Assembly (NCBI GenBank): GCA_036387415.1
Contig: DASVTU010000014.1
Location: 62,001 to 126,000 of the forward strand
Length of the DNA: 64,000 nt
Source: DASVTU01 sp036387415
GTDB lineage: Bacteria > Acidobacteriota > Blastocatellia > Pyrinomonadales > Pyrinomonadaceae
Direction: 5' to 3'
A program made the translations under genes and the position numbers. The number at the start of each line of letters is the position of its first letter. The stretch's first letter is position 1. The notes beneath the pieces are model-generated. The model saw nothing but the letters and a program-made list of their open reading frames with translations. It made no database searches and was not told where the DNA came from. Below are positions 1 through 8,646 of this stretch, piece after piece.

Positions 1-534
1 GGAAGCGACCCGAATCTGTTGCTCAGCGATGTGCCGCAGTCCGTCTATCCCGTCATGGTCAGAGATCAAGTGCGTTCTACCATTACTGTCTCGCAGGTCG
101 ATGCCGGGAGGTGGACGGCGGTCAGTTTCGGCAATCCGCATCTCGCACGGCAAACAGTGCAGGCACGCAGAGCCATCAGCGCCGCGCGTCAAACCGCGCC
201 CGGCGCGAGCGTCACTCCCTTGACGCAACAGACGCCTTCCACACAAACAACGTCTTCCCCGCGACCTTCCCCGACGACGACGCCTTCCGCGCAAACGACC
301 GCCTCCCCGCAGGCCACGCCCGTTCAGCAGGTAGCCGTGCCTGATTTCCTTGTGCATGTGGCAGCTTTGAATCTCCGCTTCATGGCACATCGCGACGCGA
401 GCGGCAAATTGATGCTGACGCCGCTCGAAGATGTCCCCAGTTACAATCTGAAAGCAGGCGACGCGCTTCCGGCAGAGACGGTTTTTGCCGCCCTCGTTCC
501 TTTTGCGAGACAGTACAACGAATTGCCGATGTAG
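1..534 (+). CDS. C-terminal part of a hypothetical protein with a Pro/Thr/Ser-rich linker (partial)
   Basis: The reading frame is open from the first base of the window, so the gene starts upstream; an in-frame TTG at 19 is unlikely to be the start. About 50 structured residues are followed by a linker rich in Thr, Pro, Ser and Gln (roughly residues 60-105 of the visible part), then a compact C-terminal domain ending NELPM. Such linkers are usual in exported or surface proteins, but the N-terminus is not visible, so export is inference. It ends 41 bases before a strong hairpin shared with the convergent gene. I do not recognise the family. Confidence 0.6.
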   Translation, partial: GSDPNLLLSDVPQSVYPVMVRDQVRSTITVSQVDAGRWTAVSFGNPHLARQTVQARRAISAARQTAPGASVTPLTQQTPSTQTTSSPRPSPTTTPSAQTTASPQATPVQQVAVPDFLVHVAALNLRFMAHRDASGKLMLTPLEDVPSYNLKAGDALPAETVFAALVPFARQYNELPM

Positions 535-575
535 CAGCGACTTTGAGAGTCGCATTTCATACAACGATTGCGACT

Positions 576-616
576 AAAACGCCTCGCTTCTTTGTCAAAG
601 AGAAGCGAGGCGTTTT
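576..616. terminator. Bidirectional intrinsic terminator
   Basis: A 16-bp perfect inverted repeat (576-591 and 601-616) with a 9-base loop. The arms begin with AAAA and end with TTTT, so each strand shows a GC stem followed by a U run. It lies between two convergent genes and can serve both. Confidence 0.85.
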
Positions 617-683
617 GCGTTGCGGTTACTGGTTGCGGTTGAAAGCGCTGGTGGCAGTCGTGGTCGTCAGTTTCTTCGACGGC

Positions 684-2078
684 TCAGGGTTGTGCGAATT
701 TGAGCGCCGTCTGGATGTCGGTTTCAGCCCCGCGAACGACGAGCACCGCGTCGCCTTCCAGACGCACATGCGTCCAGACGCCGCCTTCGCGCCACAACGT
801 CGCTGTCTGGTCGCCTGCGCCGTTCGTCGCGCGGTTCACTTCGGCAAGGTTACGTCGGCGTTGGAGCGCGTTGTAGGCGCGAAAGAATTCCTGTGCGTCT
901 TCGTTTTTGTCCCAGAGAGTTTTCCAGATGAAAAGCGGCACGGCTCCCGTCCCGCCACGCTCGAAGACGTATGCGCGGTCGCCGCCCCAACCCGCCGCCG
1001 CACGCGTCGCTTCGCGCGGCGAGGTCATGCCCGCCATCAAGAGTCCGCGTGCGCCGATTTCTCCGAGCGGCGTCGATGCGGTCATTCGCCAACCGTTGGT
1101 GGCGAGAGCCTGCTCGTCAATGCGTATCTCGCGCGGCGTTTCGTTAGACAGATATTTTTCCGGGTGCAAGACCTGTTCGCTCGACACGGGAGGACGACGA
1201 AACAACTCGTCAACACTGAAGGCCGGACGACTACGCCTGAGCGTCTCAACGAAACGCGCGCCGTCGCGGTAACGAAAGATAAAAGTCTCGGTCAGGAGCG
1301 GCGGGAAGAAAGCGCCGATGCCTTTGCGGTAGACGCCGAAACGTTCGTCCTCCTGCCGCGCAATCTCTTCGAGCGAACGCCGCGCCCAAGCCTCGCCGCT
1401 CTCTTGGCGTCGCTGCACGTTCATCGCGTCGCCTTCGACGAGCGCAAACGCCGCCTCCATCCGGTCGAAGTTATATGGACGCGCGAGCACCAACCGGAGC
1501 AGGTCGAAATGCTGGTCTTGCAGCGCATGGACGAATTCGTGAGTCAGGAGCGAGCGGTCTCTCGAAGCATCTCCAGTGCGCGTTTTGTCGGATTTGTCGG
1601 GCTGAAGCAGCAACACCTGTTTGTCGAGCGGCGAGTATGTCGCGCCCGCTGTGACGGCTGTAAAACTCACGGCGAGCGTTGCCAAATCTGTTCCCGTCGG
1701 GAGGATGCCGCCCGCGACGGCCAACGTGCTCAAGGCTTTGAGGTCGTCGCCGCCCAACACTTCCGCGACCTCCTTCGTCCGCGTGCCATACTCCCAACCC
1801 GAAAGCTCAGTCATCCCGACTTCATTCTTCCACTCAAGCCCGCGCACCGTCGCCGCATCCTGCATGGCGCTCGCGCGTATCGACTGCAAACGCGGCGACA
1901 ACGGACGCGAAGGCAACGGCGCGAGAGTCCTGCGAGGCGGTTGCACGACGGCTGCTGCCGCCGGAGCAATGCTGCGACGCGGCGCACGACCGTTGTTGCA
2001 CGCCGCCGAAGCGACGACTAAAGCGACCGTGGTAATGATAGCGATTAAGAATCTATTTCTTTGTTTCCGTATCAGCAT
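684..2078 (-). CDS. Putative lipoprotein with an HExxH metallopeptidase-like motif
   Basis: 464 residues from the ATG at 2078. This start gives a short basic N-terminus, a hydrophobic stretch and a Cys at residue 27 (SAAC, an imperfect lipobox), so it is probably a lipoprotein or a secreted protein. A start at 2123 is also open. Neither has a clear ribosome binding site. Residues 180-184 read HEFVH, followed by ALQDQHFDL, and a later VEGDA segment supplies a glutamate. HExxH with a downstream Glu is the usual zinc-binding arrangement of metallopeptidases, so a zinc-dependent hydrolase is plausible but the substrate is unknown. It is convergent with the upstream gene and shares the hairpin at 576-616. 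Confidence 0.7.
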   Translation of the reverse strand: MLIRKQRNRFLIAIITTVALVVASAACNNGRAPRRSIAPAAAAVVQPPRRTLAPLPSRPLSPRLQSIRASAMQDAATVRGLEWKNEVGMTELSGWEYGTRTKEVAEVLGGDDLKALSTLAVAGGILPTGTDLATLAVSFTAVTAGATYSPLDKQVLLLQPDKSDKTRTGDASRDRSLLTHEFVHALQDQHFDLLRLVLARPYNFDRMEAAFALVEGDAMNVQRRQESGEAWARRSLEEIARQEDERFGVYRKGIGAFFPPLLTETFIFRYRDGARFVETLRRSRPAFSVDELFRRPPVSSEQVLHPEKYLSNETPREIRIDEQALATNGWRMTASTPLGEIGARGLLMAGMTSPREATRAAAGWGGDRAYVFERGGTGAVPLFIWKTLWDKNEDAQEFFRAYNALQRRRNLAEVNRATNGAGDQTATLWREGGVWTHVRLEGDAVLVVRGAETDIQTALKFAQP

Positions 2079-2208
2079 ACGGAGGTTAGACGCAAAAATC
2101 GCCGCCCGCGATGCCGCTCCCACGAGACAGTTTTTCCCATTAGATTCAAGCGTTTCGCGGGAGATTCGAGCGTTTCGGCGGGCGTCGGGTTAAGTAAGTT
2201 GCAACGCT

Positions 2209-2754
2209 TCAACGGGGATTGGCGCGGGCATCGAAGCGGCGAATGAGGTCGCTGATGCGCGCGAGATGATGGTCGTCGTGTTCGGCGACGAAGAAGGCGA
2301 AGTCGAGCACGCGCATCGTTTGGTTTAGTCGCGGGTGAATCGCCGTGCGCTCAATAAACGATTCGTCAAACTCTTCGAGACGACGGACAAACTCCATGCG
2401 TTCGGCGCGAAATTCCTTGAGGATGTTTTCTATCGAATTGGCGTTGTGATCGGCGGCGTGGGTCTTCCGATTTTGGAGGTCGGCGGGTCGGAGCATCGTT
2501 GCGCCCGCAGCATAATCATCGAGTCGGGCGATGTCCAACGCTCCCAAATCAAGCAGGTGTCCGGCGTGCTCCTGCATCGACCATGCATCGCCATCGCGTC
2601 GCGTAAGCGTTTCAGGCGGCAGCGCGACGAGACGGTCTGCGAGTCGCGCGGGCGTCCCGCGCAGACGTTCCAACACGTTCGGATACATCCGTACATGGAG
2701 CGTAAAACCAAACTCGCGCTCGAACCACTTTGCAGTTTGTATCATCGAAAGCAT
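2209..2754 (-). CDS. DinB-family (DinB/YfiT-like) four-helix protein
   Basis: 181 residues, the normal size for the family. The metal-site histidines typical of DinB-like proteins are visible: H63/H66 in QEHAGHL and H159/H162/H163 in EHDDHH near the C-terminus. Members are four-helix bundles that bind a divalent metal, and several are thiol transferases or hydrolases; the substrate here is unknown. The ATG at 2754 follows an AAAGG about 12 bases upstream; an ATG three codons in is also possible. It lies in a minus-strand run of genes. Confidence 0.85.
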   Translation of the reverse strand: MLSMIQTAKWFEREFGFTLHVRMYPNVLERLRGTPARLADRLVALPPETLTRRDGDAWSMQEHAGHLLDLGALDIARLDDYAAGATMLRPADLQNRKTHAADHNANSIENILKEFRAERMEFVRRLEEFDESFIERTAIHPRLNQTMRVLDFAFFVAEHDDHHLARISDLIRRFDARANPR

Positions 2755-2815
2755 CCGTCGGAACGACCTTTGCGGCCATTCGTGAAATTGGTTGGATGAG
2801 GCGAGGACGGTTTAA

Positions 2816-3136
2816 CTATCGCAAAGGTCTTGATTGAAGCTTTTCGATGCGGTCTTCCGCATCACGCAAGCCCACGCGCGTCTCAAGCGCCATCGCTTCA
2901 ATGCGGTCGAGACGCCTCGTTAATTCGCGTCGGGTGTCCGCGAGTTCGCGTCGTGTTTCCATGATTTCTTTGAGAGCCAGTTCCCAGATTGGCTTGGTAT
3001 CGTGTGCGCGTGCTTCCAGATTTTGCAGGCGCGCATCGAGTCCCTGTAGGCCGGAGGTGAGAGCGTCGAAGCGCGCGAAAACTCTCTCTTCAAAAGGGCG
3101 TCGGTCGGACATATTTTTTGTGGTCTCTTCGCTCAT
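2816..3136 (-). CDS. Small coiled-coil protein
   Basis: 106 residues. The ATG at 3136 is preceded by AAAGGGA at a good distance. Leucines and charged residues in heptad-like order run through most of the length (LQGLDARLQNLEAR, then RRELADTRRELTRRLDRIE), so it should form a parallel or antiparallel helix bundle. There is no signal peptide and no enzymatic motif. It lies between the VWFA gene and the DinB gene on the same strand and may be co-transcribed. Function not recognised. Confidence 0.65.
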   Translation of the reverse strand: MSEETTKNMSDRRPFEERVFARFDALTSGLQGLDARLQNLEARAHDTKPIWELALKEIMETRRELADTRRELTRRLDRIEAMALETRVGLRDAEDRIEKLQSRPLR

Positions 3137-3214
3137 CAAATTTCCCTTTGGGAGATTATGAAGCTTCTAGAGATTACGTTCAAGCACCGGAGGGTGTTCC
3201 GCGATTTGCTGTCG

Positions 3215-5041
3215 CTAACGTGCGAAGTAGCCGCGTTTACCGCGCGCCACGGCGTCGGGATGATGCGGCAGACGGATGCGGATGGTGCGCCAGCGACCGT
3301 CGCGCGTCTTGTTGGTCGGCTTGTAGACGAGACTGTAGACGGTTCCGAGGTCGGCGACGACGCGCTCGTACGTCCCCGCGAGGTCTTCGAGTCGCTCCAC
3401 GGAGTAGAAGACTCCGCCGCCTTCTTCGGCGAGTCGGCGCATGCGGTCGTGCACCAAATCGAAGGTCTCCGGTTGAATGTCTTCGGGGCTGAACGCCTCG
3501 TATTCAGTGCTCGTCCAGATGGCATAAAACACGCCGTCGAACTCCTGCACACGACTCCGCACATCCTCGTAAGGCAACGTCGAGCCGACGCCCGTGACGT
3601 TGGGCAGCGTGCTGTCGAGGCCATCGCTCATCAGGACGATGGCGCGTCGGCGCGTCTCGGCAGACTCCTTCATCATCTGCTCCATCGCCGAATTGATGGC
3701 GTCATACAATCTCGTATCGCCTGCGGGTCGCTCCATCGTGTTGATGCGGGAGCGCAAGGCTTCGCGGTCAATCGTCAGAGGCGAAACGACATTGAACGTT
3801 CCGGCGAAGGTCATGATACCGATGCGGTCTTGCGGGCGCGCGGCGGCGACGAAACGGAGCGCGGCGGCGCGTATGATGTTGGTCACTTTGGCGGTCGAAC
3901 CGGAGAGGTCAATCAGCAATACGAGGTCGAACGGCGCGGACGCGCTCTCGAAAGAGGTAATCTGCTGCTCGGCGTTGTCTTCGTACAACTTGAAATCGTT
4001 CTGCGCCAGACCGACGATGCCGCGACCACTCGCGCGGTCAACCACGCCGACGCTGAGCCGCACAAGTTCCGTCTCGACTCGCACCACTTCATCTTCATCA
4101 ACCTCTTCGGGCGTCTCAGACGTTTGCGGCGCGGGCGTCGCACTCGGCATCGCGCCCACAGCAACGCCGCTGCCGCCGCCTTTGAGCGAAGGCAGACGGC
4201 GCGTTGTCGCTGCGTCGTCCGTTTGAGAAGCGGCTGCTGCTTCATCTGTTTGAAGCGAACGGCCTGACGCGGCGTGGGTGCGATTTTCGTTGATGGAAGG
4301 ACGGTTGTCGGCGACGGAAGTAAGACGATTGCCGATTGTTGTCGCCGTCAGCGCAAGCGTCGCGATGTTGATGCCGCCGCGACCGGAAAACAGGCGTACG
4401 ACGCGCGTGCCCGCGCCGAGGCGTGTCTGAAATTTCTTTTTGCTGACACGCGGCGCACGCGCCTCCGCCTCGTCTTGGAAAACCACTTCTCCGTTGAGCG
4501 AATGCGCTGTGAGTTCGGCGTTGTGCGGCGCGGCGATGTCAACGCGTATATTGCCAGAAACCGTCTGCGCCGCAAGCGACGCGGGCACATCGCGCGCCTC
4601 TATCTCGCCGCTCCCCGTGAAGACGCTGACACGCGCATTCGACGGCACGCGCAGACGCAAATCGACGCGACGCGCGGCGACGCCCGTGGCCTGCGCCACA
4701 CGGATGCCGAGCAGACTGTCGGAACGTTCGAGACGCACGGGCGAACGACGCTGCGGCGCACGCGCGCCCACCGCCAACGTCGTCACCGAGACGTATTTTT
4801 CGCCCCACACCTCGACGCTCACGCCGCCGCGCCTGTTTTCGACGCGCACCTCGCCGCTCGCAGGAAGGTCAACGCGCAGAGCCGCGTCGGGCGCATCCGC
4901 CGCCTGTCCGGTCGCGGTCGTTTTGACCGGAGCCTTCTGCGGGCGGGTCGCGGCAGAGGCCGCATATCCCGCCGTCGTCAGAACTAAGACCAGCAATAGC
5001 AGGTATTTACGACGCGCGCGGGTTCGGGTTTGAGTTGTCAT
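3215..5041 (-). CDS. Secreted VWFA-domain protein (Acidobacteria VWFA-related type)
   Basis: 608 residues from the ATG at 5041, which puts a basic N-terminus and a hydrophobic stretch (YLLLLVLVLTTAGYAASA) at the start as a signal peptide. Residues ~60-220 form repeating beta-strand segments resembling DUF4097-type adhesin-like domains (VENRRGGVSVEVWGEKYV). After an acidic linker, RLSVGVVDRASGRGI begins the extended VWFA module found many times over in Acidobacteria. The metal-ion-dependent adhesion site reads DLSGST at 378-383, with the later LMSDG segment of the fold. It probably acts in the periplasm or on the surface in protein binding. The fusion of an adhesin-like domain to VWFA is the notable point. 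Confidence 0.85.
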   Translation of the reverse strand: MTTQTRTRARRKYLLLLVLVLTTAGYAASAATRPQKAPVKTTATGQAADAPDAALRVDLPASGEVRVENRRGGVSVEVWGEKYVSVTTLAVGARAPQRRSPVRLERSDSLLGIRVAQATGVAARRVDLRLRVPSNARVSVFTGSGEIEARDVPASLAAQTVSGNIRVDIAAPHNAELTAHSLNGEVVFQDEAEARAPRVSKKKFQTRLGAGTRVVRLFSGRGGINIATLALTATTIGNRLTSVADNRPSINENRTHAASGRSLQTDEAAAASQTDDAATTRRLPSLKGGGSGVAVGAMPSATPAPQTSETPEEVDEDEVVRVETELVRLSVGVVDRASGRGIVGLAQNDFKLYEDNAEQQITSFESASAPFDLVLLIDLSGSTAKVTNIIRAAALRFVAAARPQDRIGIMTFAGTFNVVSPLTIDREALRSRINTMERPAGDTRLYDAINSAMEQMMKESAETRRRAIVLMSDGLDSTLPNVTGVGSTLPYEDVRSRVQEFDGVFYAIWTSTEYEAFSPEDIQPETFDLVHDRMRRLAEEGGGVFYSVERLEDLAGTYERVVADLGTVYSLVYKPTNKTRDGRWRTIRIRLPHHPDAVARGKRGYFAR

Positions 5042-5191
5042 CGGGTCGATTAACACGCCGTTGGATGCCTCCGACAGCGACGCGTGGTTGCTCCGTCGCA
5101 ATAAAAAGCATTGAATCTCGCTTCTCAACAAAAAAACATCGCGCGCAACCATTATAACGGCTTCCGCTCAAATCTCGGCCTCATAAATCAA

Positions 5192-5220
5192 GAGGGCAGG
5201 GATTTGTCGTCCCTGCCCTC
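5192..5220. terminator. Hairpin downstream of pilT
   Basis: An 11-bp perfect inverted repeat (GAGGGCAGGGA and its complement) with a 7-base loop, 31 bases beyond the pilT stop codon and upstream of the VWFA gene. The U tract is short, so it may be a weak terminator or an mRNA-end structure. Confidence 0.6.
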
Positions 5221-5250
5221 GAATCGCGTAAACGTTTGTGGGTGCTTGGT

Positions 5251-6543
5251 TTACTCAATCATGTCGAGCATCGAACCGTTTTGGCGTGGCGGCGACGACG
5301 CCGCGGCAGGAGCGTTCGACGCAGCGGACGGGGCGGCGCCGCTTCCGCCGCCGAAATCGGCGAGCCGCAAGAGAAGATTGTTCTGGTTGGTGGCGTAGGC
5401 CATGCCCTCCTCTTTGTTGATGACGCCCTCGCGCACCATTTTTTCGATAACGCCGTCGAAGGTCTGCATGCCTTCGAGTTCGCCCTGCTCCATCGCGTCA
5501 ATCAGCGACTTCCCTTCCGATTCGCCGCGCTCGATGTACTCTTTAGTGCGCGAAGTCGCTTTCAGAATCTCGATGGCGGCGACGCGTCCCTTCTGGTCTG
5601 CGCGTGGAATCAAACGCTGCGAGATGATGTAGCGAAACGACTGTGCGATGCGCGTGCGGATGGCCTGTTCTTCGTTCTTGGGAAAGACGCCGATGATGCG
5701 GTCAACGGTCTTGGAGGCGTCGATGGTATGAAGCGTCGAGAGGACGAGATGCCCCGTCTCCGCCGCTTCGAGCGCGACTTCGATGGTTTCGCGGTCGCGC
5801 ATCTCGCCGACGAGAATCACCTTCGGAGCCTGCCGGAGCGCGGCGCGCAAGGCCAATGCGAAGTCGGGCGTGTCGGAATGAAGTTCGCGCTGATGGATGG
5901 TGGAATTCTTGTGTTGATGGAGAAATTCTATCGGGTCTTCGATGGTCACGACGTGGTAATACTTCGTCTCGTTGATGTGGTCGATAACGGCGGCGAGCGT
6001 CGAACTCTTGCCGCTTCCGGTCGGCCCCGTGACGAGCACGACGCCGTTTTTGAGTTCGCCGACCTGCCGGAGTTGCGTGGGCAGATTCAACTCGTCGAAA
6101 CGCGGCGGACGCGGCGGAATCACGCGCATGACGATGGCGTGCGTGCCGCGCTGCATGAAGATATTGACGCGAAAACGCGCGAGGCCGGGGGCGCTGAAAG
6201 AAACGTCTGTGGAGCCGAACTTTTCCAGATTTTGCGCGGCGGCCAAGTGATGCCCGGCGCGTAGGTGGTTGCCGATAATCAACTTGGAGATTTCCGCCGT
6301 GTGCGCGGGCAGAAGTTTTTCCAGACCGGGGACGGAGACGGGCTGCAATCTTCCGAGAAGTTCAATCTGCGGCGGTCGTCCGGGCGAAAAGATGAGGTCG
6401 CTCACCTTGTCGGAGACGGCGAGCATGCGTTGGAGTACGCCGATGAAATTCAGTGCGGGGACGACGTTCGCCTGCGACGACGGCGGTGGGGCGGCGGCTG
6501 GCGGCGTGCTCGGCGGTGCGGGGGGCGGTGGTTGAATGCTCAT
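5251..6543 (-). CDS. pilT: Type IV pilus retraction ATPase, PilT/PilU family
   Basis: 430 residues. The N-terminus carries a proline-rich stretch (residues ~5-25), then a PilT-type N-domain. Walker A is GPTGSGKS at 173-180, followed by the Asp box (VTIEDPIEF), a Walker B region (KVILVGEMRD) and the His box (LVLSTLHT). These motifs define the hexameric secretion ATPases that depolymerise type IV pili for twitching motility. No other pilus gene is adjacent. The C-terminal ~30 residues are a Gly/Ala/Pro tail. The ATG at 6543 has no strong ribosome binding site. PilU is the alternative within the family. Confidence 0.92.
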   Translation of the reverse strand: MSIQPPPPAPPSTPPAAAPPPSSQANVVPALNFIGVLQRMLAVSDKVSDLIFSPGRPPQIELLGRLQPVSVPGLEKLLPAHTAEISKLIIGNHLRAGHHLAAAQNLEKFGSTDVSFSAPGLARFRVNIFMQRGTHAIVMRVIPPRPPRFDELNLPTQLRQVGELKNGVVLVTGPTGSGKSSTLAAVIDHINETKYYHVVTIEDPIEFLHQHKNSTIHQRELHSDTPDFALALRAALRQAPKVILVGEMRDRETIEVALEAAETGHLVLSTLHTIDASKTVDRIIGVFPKNEEQAIRTRIAQSFRYIISQRLIPRADQKGRVAAIEILKATSRTKEYIERGESEGKSLIDAMEQGELEGMQTFDGVIEKMVREGVINKEEGMAYATNQNNLLLRLADFGGGSGAAPSAASNAPAAASSPPRQNGSMLDMIE

Positions 6544-6944
6544 AAATTCTTAATCAAGAGTCGGAAGACGGGGTTTCAGAAGTCTGTGATTCCGAAAATC
6601 CCGAATCCCGCAACGACGGATTCCGAAGCGCAGTTTGAGACGCCTTCAACTCTAAACCCTTTTCTCAATGTGTCAAATCTTAAATAACTGACGTGAACGC
6701 CGAAAGTGAGTGCCGGGTTTCAGCGGCGCTTGCGCGTGATGAAGTTCTAGTATTTCGGGCGCGGCGTCTGGCAGGACGCTTCTCGCGCACCATTTCTATA
6801 AATATTTGTAACCGAAAATAAACCCTGAACGCAAACAACCGCGCCACTTTTCTCGTACATCATAACAGTTGCAAGGCGCGGGAGGCGTCCGAAGAACGAC
6901 ATGAGCGCCAGCCCGCTATCCTTTGGGAAGGAGGCGCTTTCGAT
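6544..6944. other. Divergent intergenic region between pilT and a small gene
   Basis: About 400 bases without a convincing gene. It holds a word-repeat arm at 6587-6632 and an AT-rich stretch near 6800-6840, and must carry the promoters of the two divergent genes. I could not fix either promoter with confidence. Confidence 0.5.
6587..6632. repeat. Degenerate single arm of the GCGGATT word repeat
   Basis: The stretch repeats ATTCCGAA, ATCCCGAATCCCGC and GGATTCCGAA, the same words as in the dyads at 7224 and 62453. No good complementary partner arm is present, so it looks like a decayed or partial copy. Confidence 0.45.
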
Positions 6945-7202
6945 ATGGCAACCTATAGAGACCCGGCGCGCGTATTCGCTCCGCTGGAAGTGATTGAGCG
7001 CCTACTGGAAATTCGTGTTGACGCAGGCTACAGCCCTGCCATCTTTCTCTACCAGAACAACGATCTGGTGGCTTACTTCGACGCTTATGGCTTCGACGTT
7101 TATGCTTTTTCCGACACCGAAGCCGAATTTAACTACGGCAAGTATCGCGCGTCGCTTGCGCCCGGCGGCGATTACGCACACGTTTCATTGACGGCGCACT
7201 AA
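6945..7202 (+). CDS. Small hypothetical protein
   Basis: 85 residues, rich in Tyr, Phe and Asp, with no signal peptide or membrane segment. The start is well supported: GGAAGGAGG ends a few bases before the ATG. The composition (YQNNDLVAYFDAYGFDVYAF) suggests a compact globular protein. It is divergent from pilT and convergent with the phosphatase gene, with a word-repeat dyad directly downstream. I do not recognise the family. Confidence 0.65.
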   Translation: MATYRDPARVFAPLEVIERLLEIRVDAGYSPAIFLYQNNDLVAYFDAYGFDVYAFSDTEAEFNYGKYRASLAPGGDYAHVSLTAH

Positions 7203-7223
7203 ACGACAGAAGACAAGAGTACG

Positions 7224-7297
7224 AATGCGGATTCCGGAATGCGGATTATAAAGACACGTCGTCTTAAATCCGCCATCCGAAATCCGCATTTCGCATT
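7224..7297. repeat. Word-repeat dyad 1 (GCGGATT/GGAAT words)
   Basis: The left arm (7224-7254) is built of two AATGCGGATT units; the right arm (7261-7297) is its imperfect complement and ends three bases before the stop codon of the minus-strand phosphatase gene. The loop is about 6 bases. It sits between two convergent genes. Confidence 0.85.
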
Positions 7298-7299
7298 TG

Positions 7300-8613
7300 T
7301 CAGAGTGCTTTGATGATGATGAAGGTCACGTCGTCGTGAGAGCCGCGCCCGCCCGTCCATTCGAGGATGTCTGTGTGGATGAAATTAATCATTTCGCGCG
7401 CGCTCAGATGACGAGCCGCATGGACAACCTTTTCCAGACGCTCACGCTCATACTCGACACCCTCCGCATTCAACGCTTCCGTCGCCCCGTCCGTGTAGAG
7501 GACGAGGATTTGTCCCGATTCGATAGGCAAGTAATATTCGTAATATCTCGCGTCGCGGAACATGCCGAGCGGTAGGCCGCCGCGCTCGATGTAACGCGCG
7601 CTGCCGTCCTTCTCAATCAGGAGCGGCGGGTTGTGTCCGGCATTGGCGTAGGCGAGCGTGCGGTTCGTGCCGTCAAGGGCACCGTAGAAGGCGGTGACAA
7701 ACTGGTTTGCTTCGATTGATTCCCAGAGAAGATAGTTGACCTTCGACATCGAGACGTTCGGCGCGTAACCGATATGAATCGCCGCACGCAGCGACGCGCG
7801 CAGGAAGGCCATCAGCAGCGACGCCGGAACGCCTTTGCCCGACACGTCTGCGATAACGAGGCCAAGATGGTCTTCATAGATACTAACGAAATCGTAGTAG
7901 TCGCCCGAAACTTCTTCGGTCGAAAAGTTGTAGGCGCTGATGTCGAAGCCTTCGAGTTGCGGGTCGCGCGGCGGAAGCAGAGAGAGTTGGACGTGGCGCG
8001 CAACCTCTAGTTGTCCTTGCAGACGCTTCTTCTCAACCAGTTGCTCATGAAGCATCGCCTTCTCAATGATGATGGCGACCTGCGAGGCGAGCATCGCGAG
8101 GACGTGCTTGTCGTCTTCCGTGTAGGCGTTCACCTCGTCGCTTTCAAGGTCGAAGACGCCGATAACTTCGTCGTTGGAGATGATAGGCGCAACCATCTCG
8201 GAGCGCGTCTCCTTGCGCGCGTTGACGTAGCGCGGGTCGAGTCGCACGTCGGGCGAGATAGCCGCTTCGCCCGTCTGCGCCACGTAGCCGATGAGTCCCT
8301 GCCCGACCTTGAGACGCAGTTCCATCATCTCTTCGATGTCGTAGCCGCGCACGGCTTCGGCGTGAAAAATCGTGTCCTCGCTGTTGCCGTGGGGATTAAC
8401 CGTGCCATCGCTTCGTTTCGGACACTTGATGACATAGATGCCCGCCGCATCATACGGCAGCAACGAATCGAGCGTGTCCATCACAAGCATGAGGACTTCT
8501 TCGAGGTTGAGCGAGCGGCTGATTTTTTTCGTGATGTCGAGCAACAGGCGCAGCTTGTCCGCGACGCTCAGATACGCCCTCGGCTTGCTAACTGCGCTCA
8601 GGTCTTCGGCCAT
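7300..8613 (-). CDS. GAF-domain PP2C-type serine phosphatase (RsbU/SpoIIE-like)
   Basis: 437 residues. Residues ~15-190 form a GAF sensor domain (LNLEEVLMLVMDTLDSLLPYD at its start). A linker helix (HEQLVEKKRLQGQLEVARHVQ) leads to a SpoIIE-type PP2C domain with the metal-binding segments VSGDYYDF and IADVSGKGVPASLLM and the late YTDGATEALN. This architecture is typical of phosphatases that act on anti-sigma-factor antagonists in partner-switching pathways. No anti-sigma or antagonist gene is adjacent, so the target is unknown. The ATG is at 8613. The stop codon abuts dyad 1. Confidence 0.9.
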   Translation of the reverse strand: MAEDLSAVSKPRAYLSVADKLRLLLDITKKISRSLNLEEVLMLVMDTLDSLLPYDAAGIYVIKCPKRSDGTVNPHGNSEDTIFHAEAVRGYDIEEMMELRLKVGQGLIGYVAQTGEAAISPDVRLDPRYVNARKETRSEMVAPIISNDEVIGVFDLESDEVNAYTEDDKHVLAMLASQVAIIIEKAMLHEQLVEKKRLQGQLEVARHVQLSLLPPRDPQLEGFDISAYNFSTEEVSGDYYDFVSIYEDHLGLVIADVSGKGVPASLLMAFLRASLRAAIHIGYAPNVSMSKVNYLLWESIEANQFVTAFYGALDGTNRTLAYANAGHNPPLLIEKDGSARYIERGGLPLGMFRDARYYEYYLPIESGQILVLYTDGATEALNAEGVEYERERLEKVVHAARHLSAREMINFIHTDILEWTGGRGSHDDVTFIIIKAL

Positions 8614-8646
8614 AAGCAGGGATTATAAAGGAATAACAGGGAGATG

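Noticed and set aside
543..2021. Long open frame opposite the HExxH lipoprotein gene
   Set aside because: Arg/Cys-rich composition of a coding shadow, no start signal, and it overlaps a terminator.
6650..6676. TTGACA/TAGAGT pair as the pilT promoter
   Set aside because: The spacer is only 15 bases, too short for a good sigma-70 promoter.
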